Assembly (NCBI GenBank): GCA_964401355.1
Contig: CAYNYJ010000004.1
Coordinates: 1 to 64,000 of the forward strand
DNA length: 64,000 bases
DNA from: SZUA-152 sp964401355
Lineage (GTDB): Bacteria > Pseudomonadota > Gammaproteobacteria > SZUA-152
Direction: 5' to 3'
Position 1 is the first letter of the stretch. Each line of letters opens with the position of its first letter. A program made the translations under genes and the position numbers. Of this stretch, positions 8,505-17,009 are shown in pieces. The notes beneath the pieces were generated by a model that saw only the letters and a program-made list of their open reading frames with translations, was not told the origin of the DNA and searched no databases.

Positions 8505-8664
8505 GTGCTCTATAGCGCCACACACTATCACCATAGACAAGTGGCGTATAATGCGCGAAACCCGGGAACACGAGGAACTTTTCGTTATACCGTCACCATC
8601 GATAAACCAACACACTATTTACAACAACCGTTATCACTAGCACAACCACACAAAGGAGCACCCT

Positions 8665-9252
8665 GTGTCCGTACGCATCCTAACTACGGCTTTACTAATC
8701 TTCGTCGCTAGCCTCTTGATTAGCGGCACCGTTAGCGCCCAGCGCATCGATCTCACGCTAAAGAATGACAGCGCCCGTTTTTCCTACATCAGTCTGATTG
8801 GTGGCTCTACTTTTGGTCGCACCGAAATGAACACCGGTTTCCTCTACAATGAAGAGGACAACATGGCGCTCGACATTGGTCTGCAAGTTATCGATGTCGC
8901 TGGCAGCAAAACCCCGGGGCTGGAACTGGGGGTGGGCCCACGGTTTTATTATCTGAAACACGACGCCTCAAATTCTAAGGCCGCCGCCATCACTGTAGGT
9001 GGCCAACTGCGTTACAAGCTGCCCAACGTGCCGCGCCTGGCCTTGATGGGAAGCCTCTTTTACGCCCCCAGCATTACCTCAACCCTGGACGCAGACAGCA
9101 TGTACGAACTCGGCATGGGCGTAGGCTATGAATTATTGCCCACTGCCAATATCTATCTGACTTACCGCCGGATTCGGGCCGATTTCACCAAGGGCGTGGG
9201 CGCGAAAAATATCGACAGTGGCGTGTCACTGGGCATGAATTTCACCTTTTAG
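8665..9252 (+). CDS. YfaZ-like outer-membrane protein
   Basis: 195 residues with a signal peptide (about 1-25, ending VSA). The mature protein has alternating polar/aromatic beta strands and a terminal aromatic residue (MNFTF), as in outer-membrane barrels. LTLKNDSARFSYI, the acidic strand-turn pattern and MYELGMGVGYELLP recall the YfaZ family, thought to be small barrels of unknown substrate. The start is GTG at 8665, supported by AAGGAG seven bases upstream. It stands alone between the rpmBG terminator and the convergent comF gene. Confidence 0.75.
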   Translation: MSVRILTTALLIFVASLLISGTVSAQRIDLTLKNDSARFSYISLIGGSTFGRTEMNTGFLYNEEDNMALDIGLQVIDVAGSKTPGLELGVGPRFYYLKHDASNSKAAAITVGGQLRYKLPNVPRLALMGSLFYAPSITSTLDADSMYELGMGVGYELLPTANIYLTYRRIRADFTKGVGAKNIDSGVSLGMNFTF

Positions 9253-9277
9253 ACCATCAACCAAAAAGCGGGCTCCT

Positions 9278-9311
9278 GTCAGACTTAGGCGCAACTGATC
9301 CCAAGTCTGAC
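9278..9311. other. Hairpin between the YfaZ-like gene and comF
   Basis: A perfect 9-bp inverted repeat GTCAGACTT (9278-9286) / AAGTCTGAC (9303-9311) with a 16-base loop lies between two convergent genes. There is no adjacent T-run on the plus strand. On the minus strand CTTTTT follows about 10 bases later. It may act as a weak bidirectional terminator or mRNA 3'-end stabiliser. Confidence 0.45.
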
Positions 9312-9317
9312 GGCCGG

Positions 9318-10037
9318 CTAGGCCCGCGCACAAACCCACACATCCACTCGTTTCGCCCCGGCCCGCAACAGAGTTTTCGCCAGCTCGTCAGCAGTGCTGC
9401 CGGTGGTCATCACGTCATCGATAATCACCACATGACCACTCATGGGCTGCACAACCTCGAATGCACCGCGGACATTTTCCAGCCGTTGCTTGCGTGACAA
9501 ATCGGACTGCGGCGGGGTCGCTAAAACACGGCGGACATTGCCCAGATTCAGCGACACACCAAACCGCCGGGCAATTGGTCGCGCCAGCTCTGCGGCCTGA
9601 TTAAAGCCCCGTTCGCGCAGCCGAACGGCATGCAAAGGCACGGGGATCAATTGATCCGGCGGCACCTCCACCACCGCAGCCAACCAATCCGCCATCAATT
9701 CACCCAGCAGGCGCGCCTGCGTCAAGCGACCGTTAAATTTAAGCCCCTGCAACAGATGATCCAACGGAGCCCGATAAAAAAAGGGCGACAGGCACAATTC
9801 GAAAGCTGGCGGTTGTGTCTGGCATCGGCCACACAGGGCTTCGACGCCCGTGGCGTGTAACGGCAGGGCACAGCGAGCGCACTGAGACTCGGCCCACGGC
9901 AGCGACTGCCGACAGGCAAAACACAGATCGCTAAGCCTCGCGGCATGTCGAATACCGACATCCCCGCATAACAGGCACACCGGAGGCAGCCAGGTCGCTG
10001 CCAATCGAAATTGAGCATTTTTCATCCATTGGTTCAC
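9318..10037 (-). CDS. comF: ComF/GntX-family phosphoribosyltransferase-like protein
   Basis: 239 residues. The N-terminus has a double zinc finger (CLLC, CFAC, CARC and CGRC pairs between residues 21 and 73). The C-terminal half is a type I phosphoribosyltransferase fold with PRPP-binding motif VVIIDDVMTTGST (about 204-216). ComF relatives take part in DNA uptake during transformation, and the E. coli GntX-type is linked to use of external DNA; whether this organism is competent is unknown. The gene diverges from bioB, a neighbour relation common in gammaproteobacteria. Confidence 0.92.
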   Translation of the reverse strand: MNQWMKNAQFRLAATWLPPVCLLCGDVGIRHAARLSDLCFACRQSLPWAESQCARCALPLHATGVEALCGRCQTQPPAFELCLSPFFYRAPLDHLLQGLKFNGRLTQARLLGELMADWLAAVVEVPPDQLIPVPLHAVRLRERGFNQAAELARPIARRFGVSLNLGNVRRVLATPPQSDLSRKQRLENVRGAFEVVQPMSGHVVIIDDVMTTGSTADELAKTLLRAGAKRVDVWVCARA

Positions 10038-10054
10038 TCTTCACCACTCCCTGG

Positions 10055-10082
10055 TTGACAGTCAACGCCCAGCCACTAAAAT
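10055..10082 (+). promoter_or_regulatory. Sigma-70-type promoter of the bio operon
   Basis: TTGACA (10055-10060), 16 bases, then TAAAAT (10077-10082): a near-consensus promoter about 80 bases upstream of bioB. The -35 overlaps a palindrome GTTGACAGTCAAC (10054-10066), a possible operator. Because an in-frame ATG at 10081 lies inside the -10 box, it cannot be the bioB start on this transcript. No BirA-type operator (TTGTAAACC inverted repeat) is visible. Confidence 0.7.
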
Positions 10083-10161
10083 GCTAGTTCGGCCCATTCA
10101 GCCACAAACTACGCCAGCCACCGTCGCTAGGCAATCACCCAACCACCGCAGAGAAAACGCC

Positions 10162-11199
10162 ATGGACAACGCCACTTATCAACGTATCGACGAACTCACC
10201 CAACGGGTACTCGGCAACGACGGCGAAATCAGCACCGCTGAAGGCCAGTGGCTCATCGGCCTGCACCACGATTATCTGCCCTGGTTGATGGCCGGTGCCG
10301 ACCGTATCCGCAAGGCCAACCGTGGTAATGAAATCGAAGTCTGCGCCATTTCCAACGTGCGCTCGGGCAACTGCTCGGAAAACTGTTCCTTCTGCTCCCA
10401 AAGCGGCCACCACAAAGGCACCACCGCGCCAGTTTACAATTACATTGAAAGTGAAGATTTGGTCGCGCAAGCAAAACGCGCCCGTGAATGGGGGGCCAGC
10501 GATTTTGGCGTGGTTTCGAAAGGCTGGGGCCTGCGTTCGGACAAAGAACGCAAACAATTAAGCGAATATTTCTCCGCCATGGACGAAAATTCCGACATCG
10601 GCCGCTGTGCCAGCCTTGGTGTGTTGACTGCAGAAAGCGCCCGTGAACTCAAGGCCATGGGCCTGGAAAACTACCATCACAACCTGGAGTCCGCCGAGAG
10701 CTTTTTCGATAACGTCTGCACCTCGCACACTTTTCAGGAAAATATCGACACCATTCGCCACGCCCACGAGGCCGGACTGCGGGTCTGTGCCGGTGGCATC
10801 CTCGGCATGGGCGAGAGCCTCGAACAGCGCATCGAACTGGCCATACAGCTACGCGAGATAGGCGTGAAATCCGTACCGCTGAATTTCCTCAACCCACAAC
10901 AAGGCACACCGATGGCGGATCGCAAGCCCATGGGCGGCTTTGAGATATTGCAAAGCATCGCGGTATTCCGTTACCTGCTACCCCAGGCCGAAATCCGCAT
11001 TGCCGGTGGCCGCCACTTCCTCGGCGACATGCAGTCGATGATCTTCATGGCCGGCGCTTCAGGCGTAATGATCGGCGACTACCTCACCACCAGCGGCCGC
11101 AGTGTGGATGACGACCTGAAAATGATTCGTGATCTCAAGTTGAACATACGCGGCGATACCCAACAGCGCCGCAATGCCCAACAAACCGTCGATGCCTGA
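10162..11199 (+). CDS. bioB: Biotin synthase
   Basis: 345 residues. Radical SAM enzyme that inserts sulfur into dethiobiotin, the last step of biotin synthesis. The SAM cluster motif is CSENCSFCSQSG (C71, C75, C78). The [2Fe-2S] ligand region is represented by RCASLGVLT and ENYHHNLESAESFFDNVCTSH, and IRIAGGRHF supplies the conserved Arg. The ATG at 10162 gives the normal family start (MDNATYQRIDELTQRVL); the longer frame begins within the promoter. First gene of bioB-F-H-C-D. Confidence 0.98.
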   Translation: MDNATYQRIDELTQRVLGNDGEISTAEGQWLIGLHHDYLPWLMAGADRIRKANRGNEIEVCAISNVRSGNCSENCSFCSQSGHHKGTTAPVYNYIESEDLVAQAKRAREWGASDFGVVSKGWGLRSDKERKQLSEYFSAMDENSDIGRCASLGVLTAESARELKAMGLENYHHNLESAESFFDNVCTSHTFQENIDTIRHAHEAGLRVCAGGILGMGESLEQRIELAIQLREIGVKSVPLNFLNPQQGTPMADRKPMGGFEILQSIAVFRYLLPQAEIRIAGGRHFLGDMQSMIFMAGASGVMIGDYLTTSGRSVDDDLKMIRDLKLNIRGDTQQRRNAQQTVDA

Positions 11200-11227
11200 T
11201 TCACAGCTCCCGCAATAGCGCGAATCA

Positions 11228-12409
11228 ATGGACGAAGTTCTCAAGCCGGTACTCGCAGAACGTCAAGCGCAATCCCTATATCGTCGCCGTCACGTCATCG
11301 ACGGACCGCAAGCCTGCAACTTGAAGTTAGATGGCCGCGACGTTATCAATTTTTGCAGCAACGACTATCTCGGCCTCGCCAATCATCCACAGGTCATTTC
11401 CGCCTTAAAAAAAGGCGCGGATGAATACGGGGTGGGTGCGGGTGCCTCTCATTTAATCAACGGTCACAGTCGCGCCCATCACGCCCTGGAAGAAGAACTC
11501 GCCGATTTTGTAAACCGCCCGCGCGCCTTACTTTTTTCCAGCGGCTATATGGCCAACCTCGGCGTCATCACCAGCTTGGTGGGCAAGGGTGATGCAATTT
11601 TGGAAGACCGCATCAATCATGCCTCGCTAATCGATGCCGGACTGTTATCAGGCGCACGCCTGCAACGTTACCGACATGCCGATTGTGATTCACTTGTCAC
11701 ACACCTGAAAAAAATCACCTCAAAAAATAACAACGGCCGCCGCTTGATCGCCACCGATGGCGTGTTCAGCATGGATGGCGATCTTGCGCCACTGCCCGCA
11801 TTGGCGGAAACCGCGGCACAGCACGACGCCTGGCTGATGGTCGATGATGCGCACGGGCTGGGGATTATCGGCAAGCAGGGTCGCGGTAGCGTCGATCATT
11901 TTGATCTCAACAACGAACACGTGCCGATACTCATGGGCACTCTCGGCAAAGCCTTTGGTACCTTCGGGGCGTTTGTTGCGGGCAGTGAGGCCTTGATCGA
12001 AACCCTGATTCAACAAGCCCGCAGTTATATTTACACCACCGCACTACCCCCGGCGGTCGCCGAGGCAACTCGTGCCAGCCTTACGCTATTACGCGCAGCG
12101 GATGACCGACGTGAAAAACTTGTTGCGCTGATTACACAGTTTCGTCACGGTGCCAAACAGTTAGGTTTAACACTATTGGAATCACCCACACCGATACAAC
12201 CATTAATAGTCTGCGATTCAAAACAGGCAATGACACTGAGTAATGATCTGCTTGCGAAACATCAAATCATGGTCAGTGCCATTCGCCCACCCACGGTGCC
12301 CGATGGCAGCGTCCGACTGCGCATCACTCTCTGTGCGAATCACAACGAGACGCAAATTGACCAATTACTTTCTGCATTGGATGCCAGCACGCAGAAAATG
12401 GCACCATGA
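11228..12409 (+). CDS. bioF: 8-amino-7-oxononanoate synthase
   Basis: 393 residues. PLP enzyme condensing pimeloyl thioester with L-alanine. Hallmarks are CSNDYLGLANHP, GAGASHLINGHSRAHHALEEELA, DGVFSMDGDLAPL, VDDAHGLG with the PLP-contacting Asp and His, and MGTLGKAFGTFGAF with the Schiff-base Lys. Length is normal. It starts 28 bases after bioB, and its TGA overlaps the bioH ATG by four bases, indicating translational coupling. Confidence 0.97.
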   Translation: MDEVLKPVLAERQAQSLYRRRHVIDGPQACNLKLDGRDVINFCSNDYLGLANHPQVISALKKGADEYGVGAGASHLINGHSRAHHALEEELADFVNRPRALLFSSGYMANLGVITSLVGKGDAILEDRINHASLIDAGLLSGARLQRYRHADCDSLVTHLKKITSKNNNGRRLIATDGVFSMDGDLAPLPALAETAAQHDAWLMVDDAHGLGIIGKQGRGSVDHFDLNNEHVPILMGTLGKAFGTFGAFVAGSEALIETLIQQARSYIYTTALPPAVAEATRASLTLLRAADDRREKLVALITQFRHGAKQLGLTLLESPTPIQPLIVCDSKQAMTLSNDLLAKHQIMVSAIRPPTVPDGSVRLRITLCANHNETQIDQLLSALDASTQKMAP

Positions 12410-13176
12410 ATCTCTTCACACAAACCATCGGCAGCGGCCCCGATCTTGTGTTGCTGCACGGCTGGGGCATGAATGGCGATGTATGGGAAGGCATCTTGCC
12501 GGCCTTGTCAAAACGCTATCGCACCACCATTGTTGACCTACCCGGTTATGGCCGCAGCCTGGGTTGCCCCACGGATTACACGCTACCCCGTTTGGCAGCG
12601 ATATTATCTGAAGTTTTGCCACAACAAATAACACTCATCGGCTGGTCACTGGGCGGCATGCTCGCTACCCAATTGGCGTTAGACCGATCACAACAAGTGA
12701 ACAAGCTAGTACTGGTCGCCAGCGGCCCGCAATTTGTGCGCGACCACAGCTGGCCCGATGGCCCCGATATCGAGGTGCTTGATGGATTCGCTGATGGATT
12801 AAAACAAAGTTACCAAAAAACCATCAAGCGTTTCATTGCCATTCAGGCCATGGGCAGTGACCACGCGCGCGAGGAACAACGCACACTGCGGGAACGGGTA
12901 TCTCGTCACGGCAATCCGCAGCTGGCAGCACTGGAGGGCGGACTGGAAATCCTACGGACGGCCAATCTGCGACCACGCATTACCGAAATTCAACATCCCA
13001 GCCTGTTGATCAGTGGCGAACATGATGCCTTGTTTCGCCCCGCGGCCGCACATAAAACACTGGCCTTATTTCACGATGCCCGCTTGTCGATAATACCTGG
13101 GGCGGGACATGCGCCGTTTTTGTCTCACCCCGATATCTTTCTTGATAAGCTGCTGGCATTTTTACCCTCTTCATAA
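12406..13176 (+). CDS. bioH: Pimeloyl-ACP methyl ester esterase
   Basis: 256 residues, alpha/beta hydrolase. It removes the methyl group from pimeloyl-ACP methyl ester, ending the disguised fatty-acid route that BioC starts. Visible are the oxyanion HGWGMN near residue 20, nucleophile elbow GWSLGG (Ser about 82), the Asp of SGEHDALF, and the catalytic His in GAGHAPF. Position between bioF and bioC supports BioH over other hydrolases. Confidence 0.95.
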   Translation: MNLFTQTIGSGPDLVLLHGWGMNGDVWEGILPALSKRYRTTIVDLPGYGRSLGCPTDYTLPRLAAILSEVLPQQITLIGWSLGGMLATQLALDRSQQVNKLVLVASGPQFVRDHSWPDGPDIEVLDGFADGLKQSYQKTIKRFIAIQAMGSDHAREEQRTLRERVSRHGNPQLAALEGGLEILRTANLRPRITEIQHPSLLISGEHDALFRPAAAHKTLALFHDARLSIIPGAGHAPFLSHPDIFLDKLLAFLPSS

Positions 13177-13196
13177 TCACTGATAAAAATTTATTT

Positions 13197-14114
13197 ATGT
13201 CCGCACAACACTCACCCTTGATTAAACTCGAAAAACGCCGCATTCGCGCTTCCTTCGATGCCGCTGCCGAACACTACGATGAGGTCGCGGTGCTACAACG
13301 CGAAATTGGCGAACGTATTCTCGATCGTTTGGATCTTATCAAGTTACAACCCGACACCATTCTCGATATCGGTGCAGGTACTGGTGTCGCCACCGAAGCC
13401 CTCGGCAAGCATTATAAAAAATCACTGGTTATCGCCGTTGATCTAGCGCCCAATATGCTCAAACAAGCGCGCCAGCGCGGTGGAATTTTTACAAAATTCT
13501 TCCGTCATTATTTGAATAAACGCGGTTTTATCTGTGGCGACGCCGAAAATTTACCCTTTGCAAAGAACAGTATTGATTTAATTTTCTCCAATGCTACCCT
13601 GCAATGGTGCAACGACCTCGACCACACCTTTGCCGAATTTAAACGAGTATTGCGACCTGATGGACTGTTGATGTTTTCCACCTTTGGGCCAGATACCTTG
13701 AAGGAATTACGCGACAGTTGGCGCACTGCTGATGCCCTTTCCAGCAACGAATACCCCACACACGTGCATGACTTCATCGACATGCACGACATCGGCGACG
13801 CCATGCTACGCGCCGGCTTTTCTGATCCAGTGATGGACGTGGAAAACTTCACCCTCACTTATCCCGACGCCTATCAACTGATGCGTGAACTCAAAACCCT
13901 GGGCGCACACAACATGGCCAGCGAAAGACGCCACAGCTTAACCGGCAAGACCCGCATCAAAAACATGGTCGCCGCCTATGAAACCCTGCGCATCAACGAT
14001 AATTTGCCCGCCAGCTATGAAGTTGTCTACGGACACGCCTGGGCACCTGCGGACGTCAAGCCCGGTGAAATCATGATCCCTCTACACCAACTACAACCAG
14101 GAGTACGACGCTAA
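13197..14114 (+). CDS. bioC: Malonyl-ACP O-methyltransferase
   Basis: 305 residues, slightly longer than E. coli BioC (~250). SAM-dependent methyltransferase that methylates the malonyl-ACP carboxyl to begin pimelate synthesis. The family start KRRIRASFDAAAEHYDEVAVLQ, motif I ILDIGAGTG, and NATLQWCNDLDHTFAEFKRVL are all recognisable. Extra length comes from an insertion around GIFTKFFRHYLNKRGF and a longer C-terminal part. The stop overlaps the bioD start by one base (TAATG). Confidence 0.95.
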   Translation: MSAQHSPLIKLEKRRIRASFDAAAEHYDEVAVLQREIGERILDRLDLIKLQPDTILDIGAGTGVATEALGKHYKKSLVIAVDLAPNMLKQARQRGGIFTKFFRHYLNKRGFICGDAENLPFAKNSIDLIFSNATLQWCNDLDHTFAEFKRVLRPDGLLMFSTFGPDTLKELRDSWRTADALSSNEYPTHVHDFIDMHDIGDAMLRAGFSDPVMDVENFTLTYPDAYQLMRELKTLGAHNMASERRHSLTGKTRIKNMVAAYETLRINDNLPASYEVVYGHAWAPADVKPGEIMIPLHQLQPGVRR

Positions 14115-14791
14115 TGGCCCGTGGATATTTTATAACTGGCACTGACACCGACATCGGCAAAACCACTGTGGCAGTGGCACTAATGGCCGCATTGAAAAAA
14201 CAAGGCCTCCGCGTCGCCGCAATGAAACCCATTTCCGCAGGTTGCGAGATCACGGAACATGGCCTGCGCAACGACGATGCCATACAACTCATGCAACAGG
14301 CCAGCATCGAGCTACCCTACGATGTGGTTAACCCCTATGCCTTTGAACCCGCCATCGCGCCACACATTGCCGCCGCCGAACACGACATTGAAATGCACAT
14401 CGACATCCTTATGCAGGCATATCGAAAAATTGCTGCACAGGTTGACGTGGTGATTGTAGAAGGGGCAGGAGGCTGGCTGGTACCATTCAATGAAACGCAG
14501 ACCATGGCCGATGTTGCCTGTGCATTAACGCTAGATATTATTCAAGTGGTGGGCATGAAACTGGGTTGTTTGAATCACGCACTGCTTACAACGGCGAGCA
14601 TTGCTGCGCATGGCCTCAAGCAAATTGGCTGGGTCGCCAATCATTTATCGACGACTACCGAGCGCATCACTGAAAATGTAAACGCTTTACGTGCACGTAT
14701 TCCGGCACCATTGCTGGACGAAATACCTTATGGGAAAAAACCTTTAACATTAGAAAATTCTGCGCACATTCTTTCACATTTAAAACTCTGA
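14114..14791 (+). CDS. bioD: Dethiobiotin synthetase
   Basis: 225 residues. It forms the ureido ring of dethiobiotin from DAPA, CO2 and ATP. The P-loop is GTDTDIGKTT (about 9-18); the conserved Lys lies in MKPISAGCE; VEGAGGWLVPF and the nucleotide-specifying NHLS segment are present. Last gene of the bio operon, converging on the outer-membrane barrel gene with only seven bases between stops. No terminator hairpin is obvious there. Confidence 0.97.
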   Translation: MARGYFITGTDTDIGKTTVAVALMAALKKQGLRVAAMKPISAGCEITEHGLRNDDAIQLMQQASIELPYDVVNPYAFEPAIAPHIAAAEHDIEMHIDILMQAYRKIAAQVDVVIVEGAGGWLVPFNETQTMADVACALTLDIIQVVGMKLGCLNHALLTTASIAAHGLKQIGWVANHLSTTTERITENVNALRARIPAPLLDEIPYGKKPLTLENSAHILSHLKL

Positions 14792-14798
14792 CTTTTAT

Positions 14799-15635
14799 TT
14801 AAAATTGGCTGCTAATGCTGATAGTAATGCCGATATTTCGTGTTTCACTTCGCGGCTCATAAATAGTCGCTCCAACAGGCATTCCGTTAATGGTTAATGT
14901 TTCGTTCGGGCTACGACCAAAATCCCAAGACTCAAAATAAGGCTCAACAATTAGCTTGCTGTTTGCACGCAATTGATAATAGATAGGTAGAGACACACGA
15001 CCACTGAGATTCACCCCAAGAGAAAGATCTGCACAATCATAGTTTAAAAGACAAATATTCATTATTGGGTTAATGGGACGGGTAAACCTGCCATCTAGCC
15101 ACACTGCCCATTTTTCCTTTCCTAATAACTGGACCCTCCCGCCTATAAATCCATAATACCAATAATAGGTTTCGAACAAACCAAGCACAGCGTTAGTTGG
15201 TAATATGTCCCGCTGCCATTCTCGAAAACCCAGACCGAAATAGAGCGCAGAAGGCTTTACCAACTGGATTACATCCAAGATTCCCAGCGAAACAGAAATG
15301 TCGACAATCTGTTCATTCGTTTTTGTTTTGTGCGGAGCGCCACTCTGAGTTTGACCCTTATAGACAACATTTCCTTTAAGATAGGTAAAAGAAACATTCA
15401 GGAAATATTGATCGGATTGCCATAAAAGTGCACCACTAATACCAGGTAACCAACCATCTTCACGATTTAACAATCTACCATCATCACTAAACTCTTTATA
15501 GCCAAAATCCTGTGAAGCAAGACCAATACTGGCATTTAGTGATCCTGCTTTATCCGCTGCAAAGACATTCGCTGCAAGTATTGACGCTAAAGAAAAGCTG
15601 ATAATTATGGTGATTATTTGTGAATTTATTTTCAT
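14799..15635 (-). CDS. Putative outer-membrane beta-barrel protein (unknown)
   Basis: 278 residues from the ATG at 15635. A signal peptide (about 1-26, ending NVFA) is followed by repeated amphipathic strands rich in Tyr, Trp and Gly. The C-terminal ISISSQF ends in Phe, the BamA-recognised outer-membrane signature. A longer frame would run back through the terminator at 15668-15699, so it is rejected. The gene is visibly AT-richer than the bio operon beside it. It pairs with the lipoprotein gene upstream; both are predicted envelope proteins. Function not recognised. Confidence 0.7.
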   Translation of the reverse strand: MKINSQIITIIISFSLASILAANVFAADKAGSLNASIGLASQDFGYKEFSDDGRLLNREDGWLPGISGALLWQSDQYFLNVSFTYLKGNVVYKGQTQSGAPHKTKTNEQIVDISVSLGILDVIQLVKPSALYFGLGFREWQRDILPTNAVLGLFETYYWYYGFIGGRVQLLGKEKWAVWLDGRFTRPINPIMNICLLNYDCADLSLGVNLSGRVSLPIYYQLRANSKLIVEPYFESWDFGRSPNETLTINGMPVGATIYEPRSETRNIGITISISSQF

Positions 15636-15667
15636 TATGCGATAAAAAATCAATTTCGCCTGGGCAT

Positions 15668-15699
15668 AAAAAAAGCGCGGGCGAAAACCCGCGCTTTTT
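15668..15699 (-). terminator. Strong bidirectional-looking terminator after the lipoprotein gene
   Basis: Stem GCGCGGG (15675-15681) / CCCGCGC (15688-15694), loop CGAAAA, flanked by A7 on the left and T5 on the right. On the minus strand it gives a stem followed by U7, just 17 bases beyond the lipoprotein stop. Confidence 0.92.
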
Positions 15700-15715
15700 A
15701 TTACAAAATTACTAA

Positions 15716-16678
15716 CTACCAAGTTCCAAGAATAGTATCAATTACACCATCGCTATTTCCGTAAGTAATCGTGTAAGCAATGCAACTATCAAATGTAATC
15801 GTCCCCCAAGTACCCCCCGACCCGGTAAAACTGATTTCACCGGAACCCGGATTCCCGCTCGAACAAAATGTTATTGCAACATTCGTCATTACAGAAACGT
15901 ACCCATACGTTGGATGATAGATTCTAGCACTAACGAAATAGCCTGATAATGCATTACCGGTGACATCAACATCCTCAGTTTGATAGGTTAATCCATCGCT
16001 ACCCACATAGTTTGATGTGGAGGTACACACTTCTTGATCCGTGCTAATGGTATAAACACAAATTCCTGTGCCGTTTAATGTTTGCGTTTGACCATTATAG
16101 TTCACCGTAAAATTTGTATAGGTAATGGTATAAACCTTCTCCGTAGCACTAACCGTATCATTGTAATGGATCGCCCCATTCAAAATGACTTGTCCAATAC
16201 CAGAACCGTTATCGAAACAAAGATTATTAAATGTCGCTGTTACACTATCGACTGTCAAATAATTATCCGGAAGTGTAATGCTTCCTCCACAAAACCAGGA
16301 CTCACCAAAATCTGCATCGGCATTCAGTTGATCTGATGTTAATACTAAACCTGTCGGTAAATTACTATTTTGAGGCAAATCATTAAGGATTCGGCGCATA
16401 ATTTCGCCAATTTGCCGTAACGATAAAGTGGCGAACGACCCATCAGTAATCACAACACCGAATGGATTTTCTTCGGCAGCAACGCCCTGCAATAGCGTCT
16501 CCGTTGTCGCCACGCCAAAATTTTCAGCATTACCCACCGAAATAGCTGCTGGAGTTGTGACACCACTATATGGATTGATATTATCAGGGGTGGTAGTGCC
16601 TCCACCTCCACCTCCACAACCCACTAACATACCTACGGCAATCCCAATCAATCCACTAAATATTGTCCTCATACGCAT
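15716..16678 (-). CDS. Putative lipoprotein (unknown)
   Basis: 320 residues from the ATG at 16678, chosen because an AGGGGGG ribosome binding site lies eight bases upstream; GTG and ATG alternatives flank it. A lipobox LVGC with Cys about residue 21 is followed by a Gly run. The mature protein is rich in Thr, Asn, Ser and Gly with many beta-strand-like stretches (VYTITYTNFTVNYNGQTQTL) and several cysteines that could form disulfides. No family recognised. AT-richer than its neighbours; it ends at a strong terminator, so it is probably a separate transcript from the barrel gene. Confidence 0.7.
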   Translation of the reverse strand: MRMRTIFSGLIGIAVGMLVGCGGGGGGTTTPDNINPYSGVTTPAAISVGNAENFGVATTETLLQGVAAEENPFGVVITDGSFATLSLRQIGEIMRRILNDLPQNSNLPTGLVLTSDQLNADADFGESWFCGGSITLPDNYLTVDSVTATFNNLCFDNGSGIGQVILNGAIHYNDTVSATEKVYTITYTNFTVNYNGQTQTLNGTGICVYTISTDQEVCTSTSNYVGSDGLTYQTEDVDVTGNALSGYFVSARIYHPTYGYVSVMTNVAITFCSSGNPGSGEISFTGSGGTWGTITFDSCIAYTITYGNSDGVIDTILGTW

Positions 16679-16743
16679 TATCACTACCCCCCTTAGTTAT
16701 TTAAAAACTCCAACGATCCTCTAATATGGCCCTACACAAACCC

Positions 16744-16929
16744 AGGGCACCTCTGATTTATTTTGGACGAAGTAGGCTGTGATCTAAAATGTTCAAATTC
16801 ACCAACGGTAGGCGCTTTTAGGCGAAGCAAAAATCGCACGTAATAGCGAGCTATTACAAAGATTTGCAACGCAGAAGTTGGATATTTTAGACGTAAGATA
16901 CGAGTTCAGGAATAGATCAGAGGTTCCCT
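16744..16929. mobile_element. MITE-like element with ~19-bp terminal inverted repeats
   Basis: A 186-bp non-coding element begins AGGGCACCTCTGATTTATT and ends with the complement of AGGGAACCTCTGATCTATT, so the ends match at 17 of 19 positions. Inside is a perfect GTAATAGC/GCTATTAC hairpin (16840-16857). There is no coding capacity. It sits in the spacer between the lipoprotein gene and the rpoH end. No convincing target-site duplication can be read. It is best explained as a miniature transposable element moved by a transposase elsewhere. Confidence 0.7.
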
Positions 16930-17009
16930 AACTTAACTCTCATCACTGTAAACAACGCCCTAAACCTAGGCACATTCCCCCCAAAACAGAAATCACCATG
17001 AGAATAACG

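Noticed and set aside
10081..10161. Upstream ATG extending BioB by 27 residues
   Set aside because: That ATG lies inside the -10 box of the best promoter, and the extra residues have no counterpart in the family.
10038..10161. BirA-type biotin operator upstream of bioB
   Set aside because: No TTGTAAACC/GGTTTACA inverted repeat is present; only a short GTTGACAGTCAAC palindrome.
15636..15722. 29-residue N-terminal extension of the outer-membrane barrel protein
   Set aside because: It would be encoded across a strong terminator, and the downstream ATG gives a proper signal peptide.
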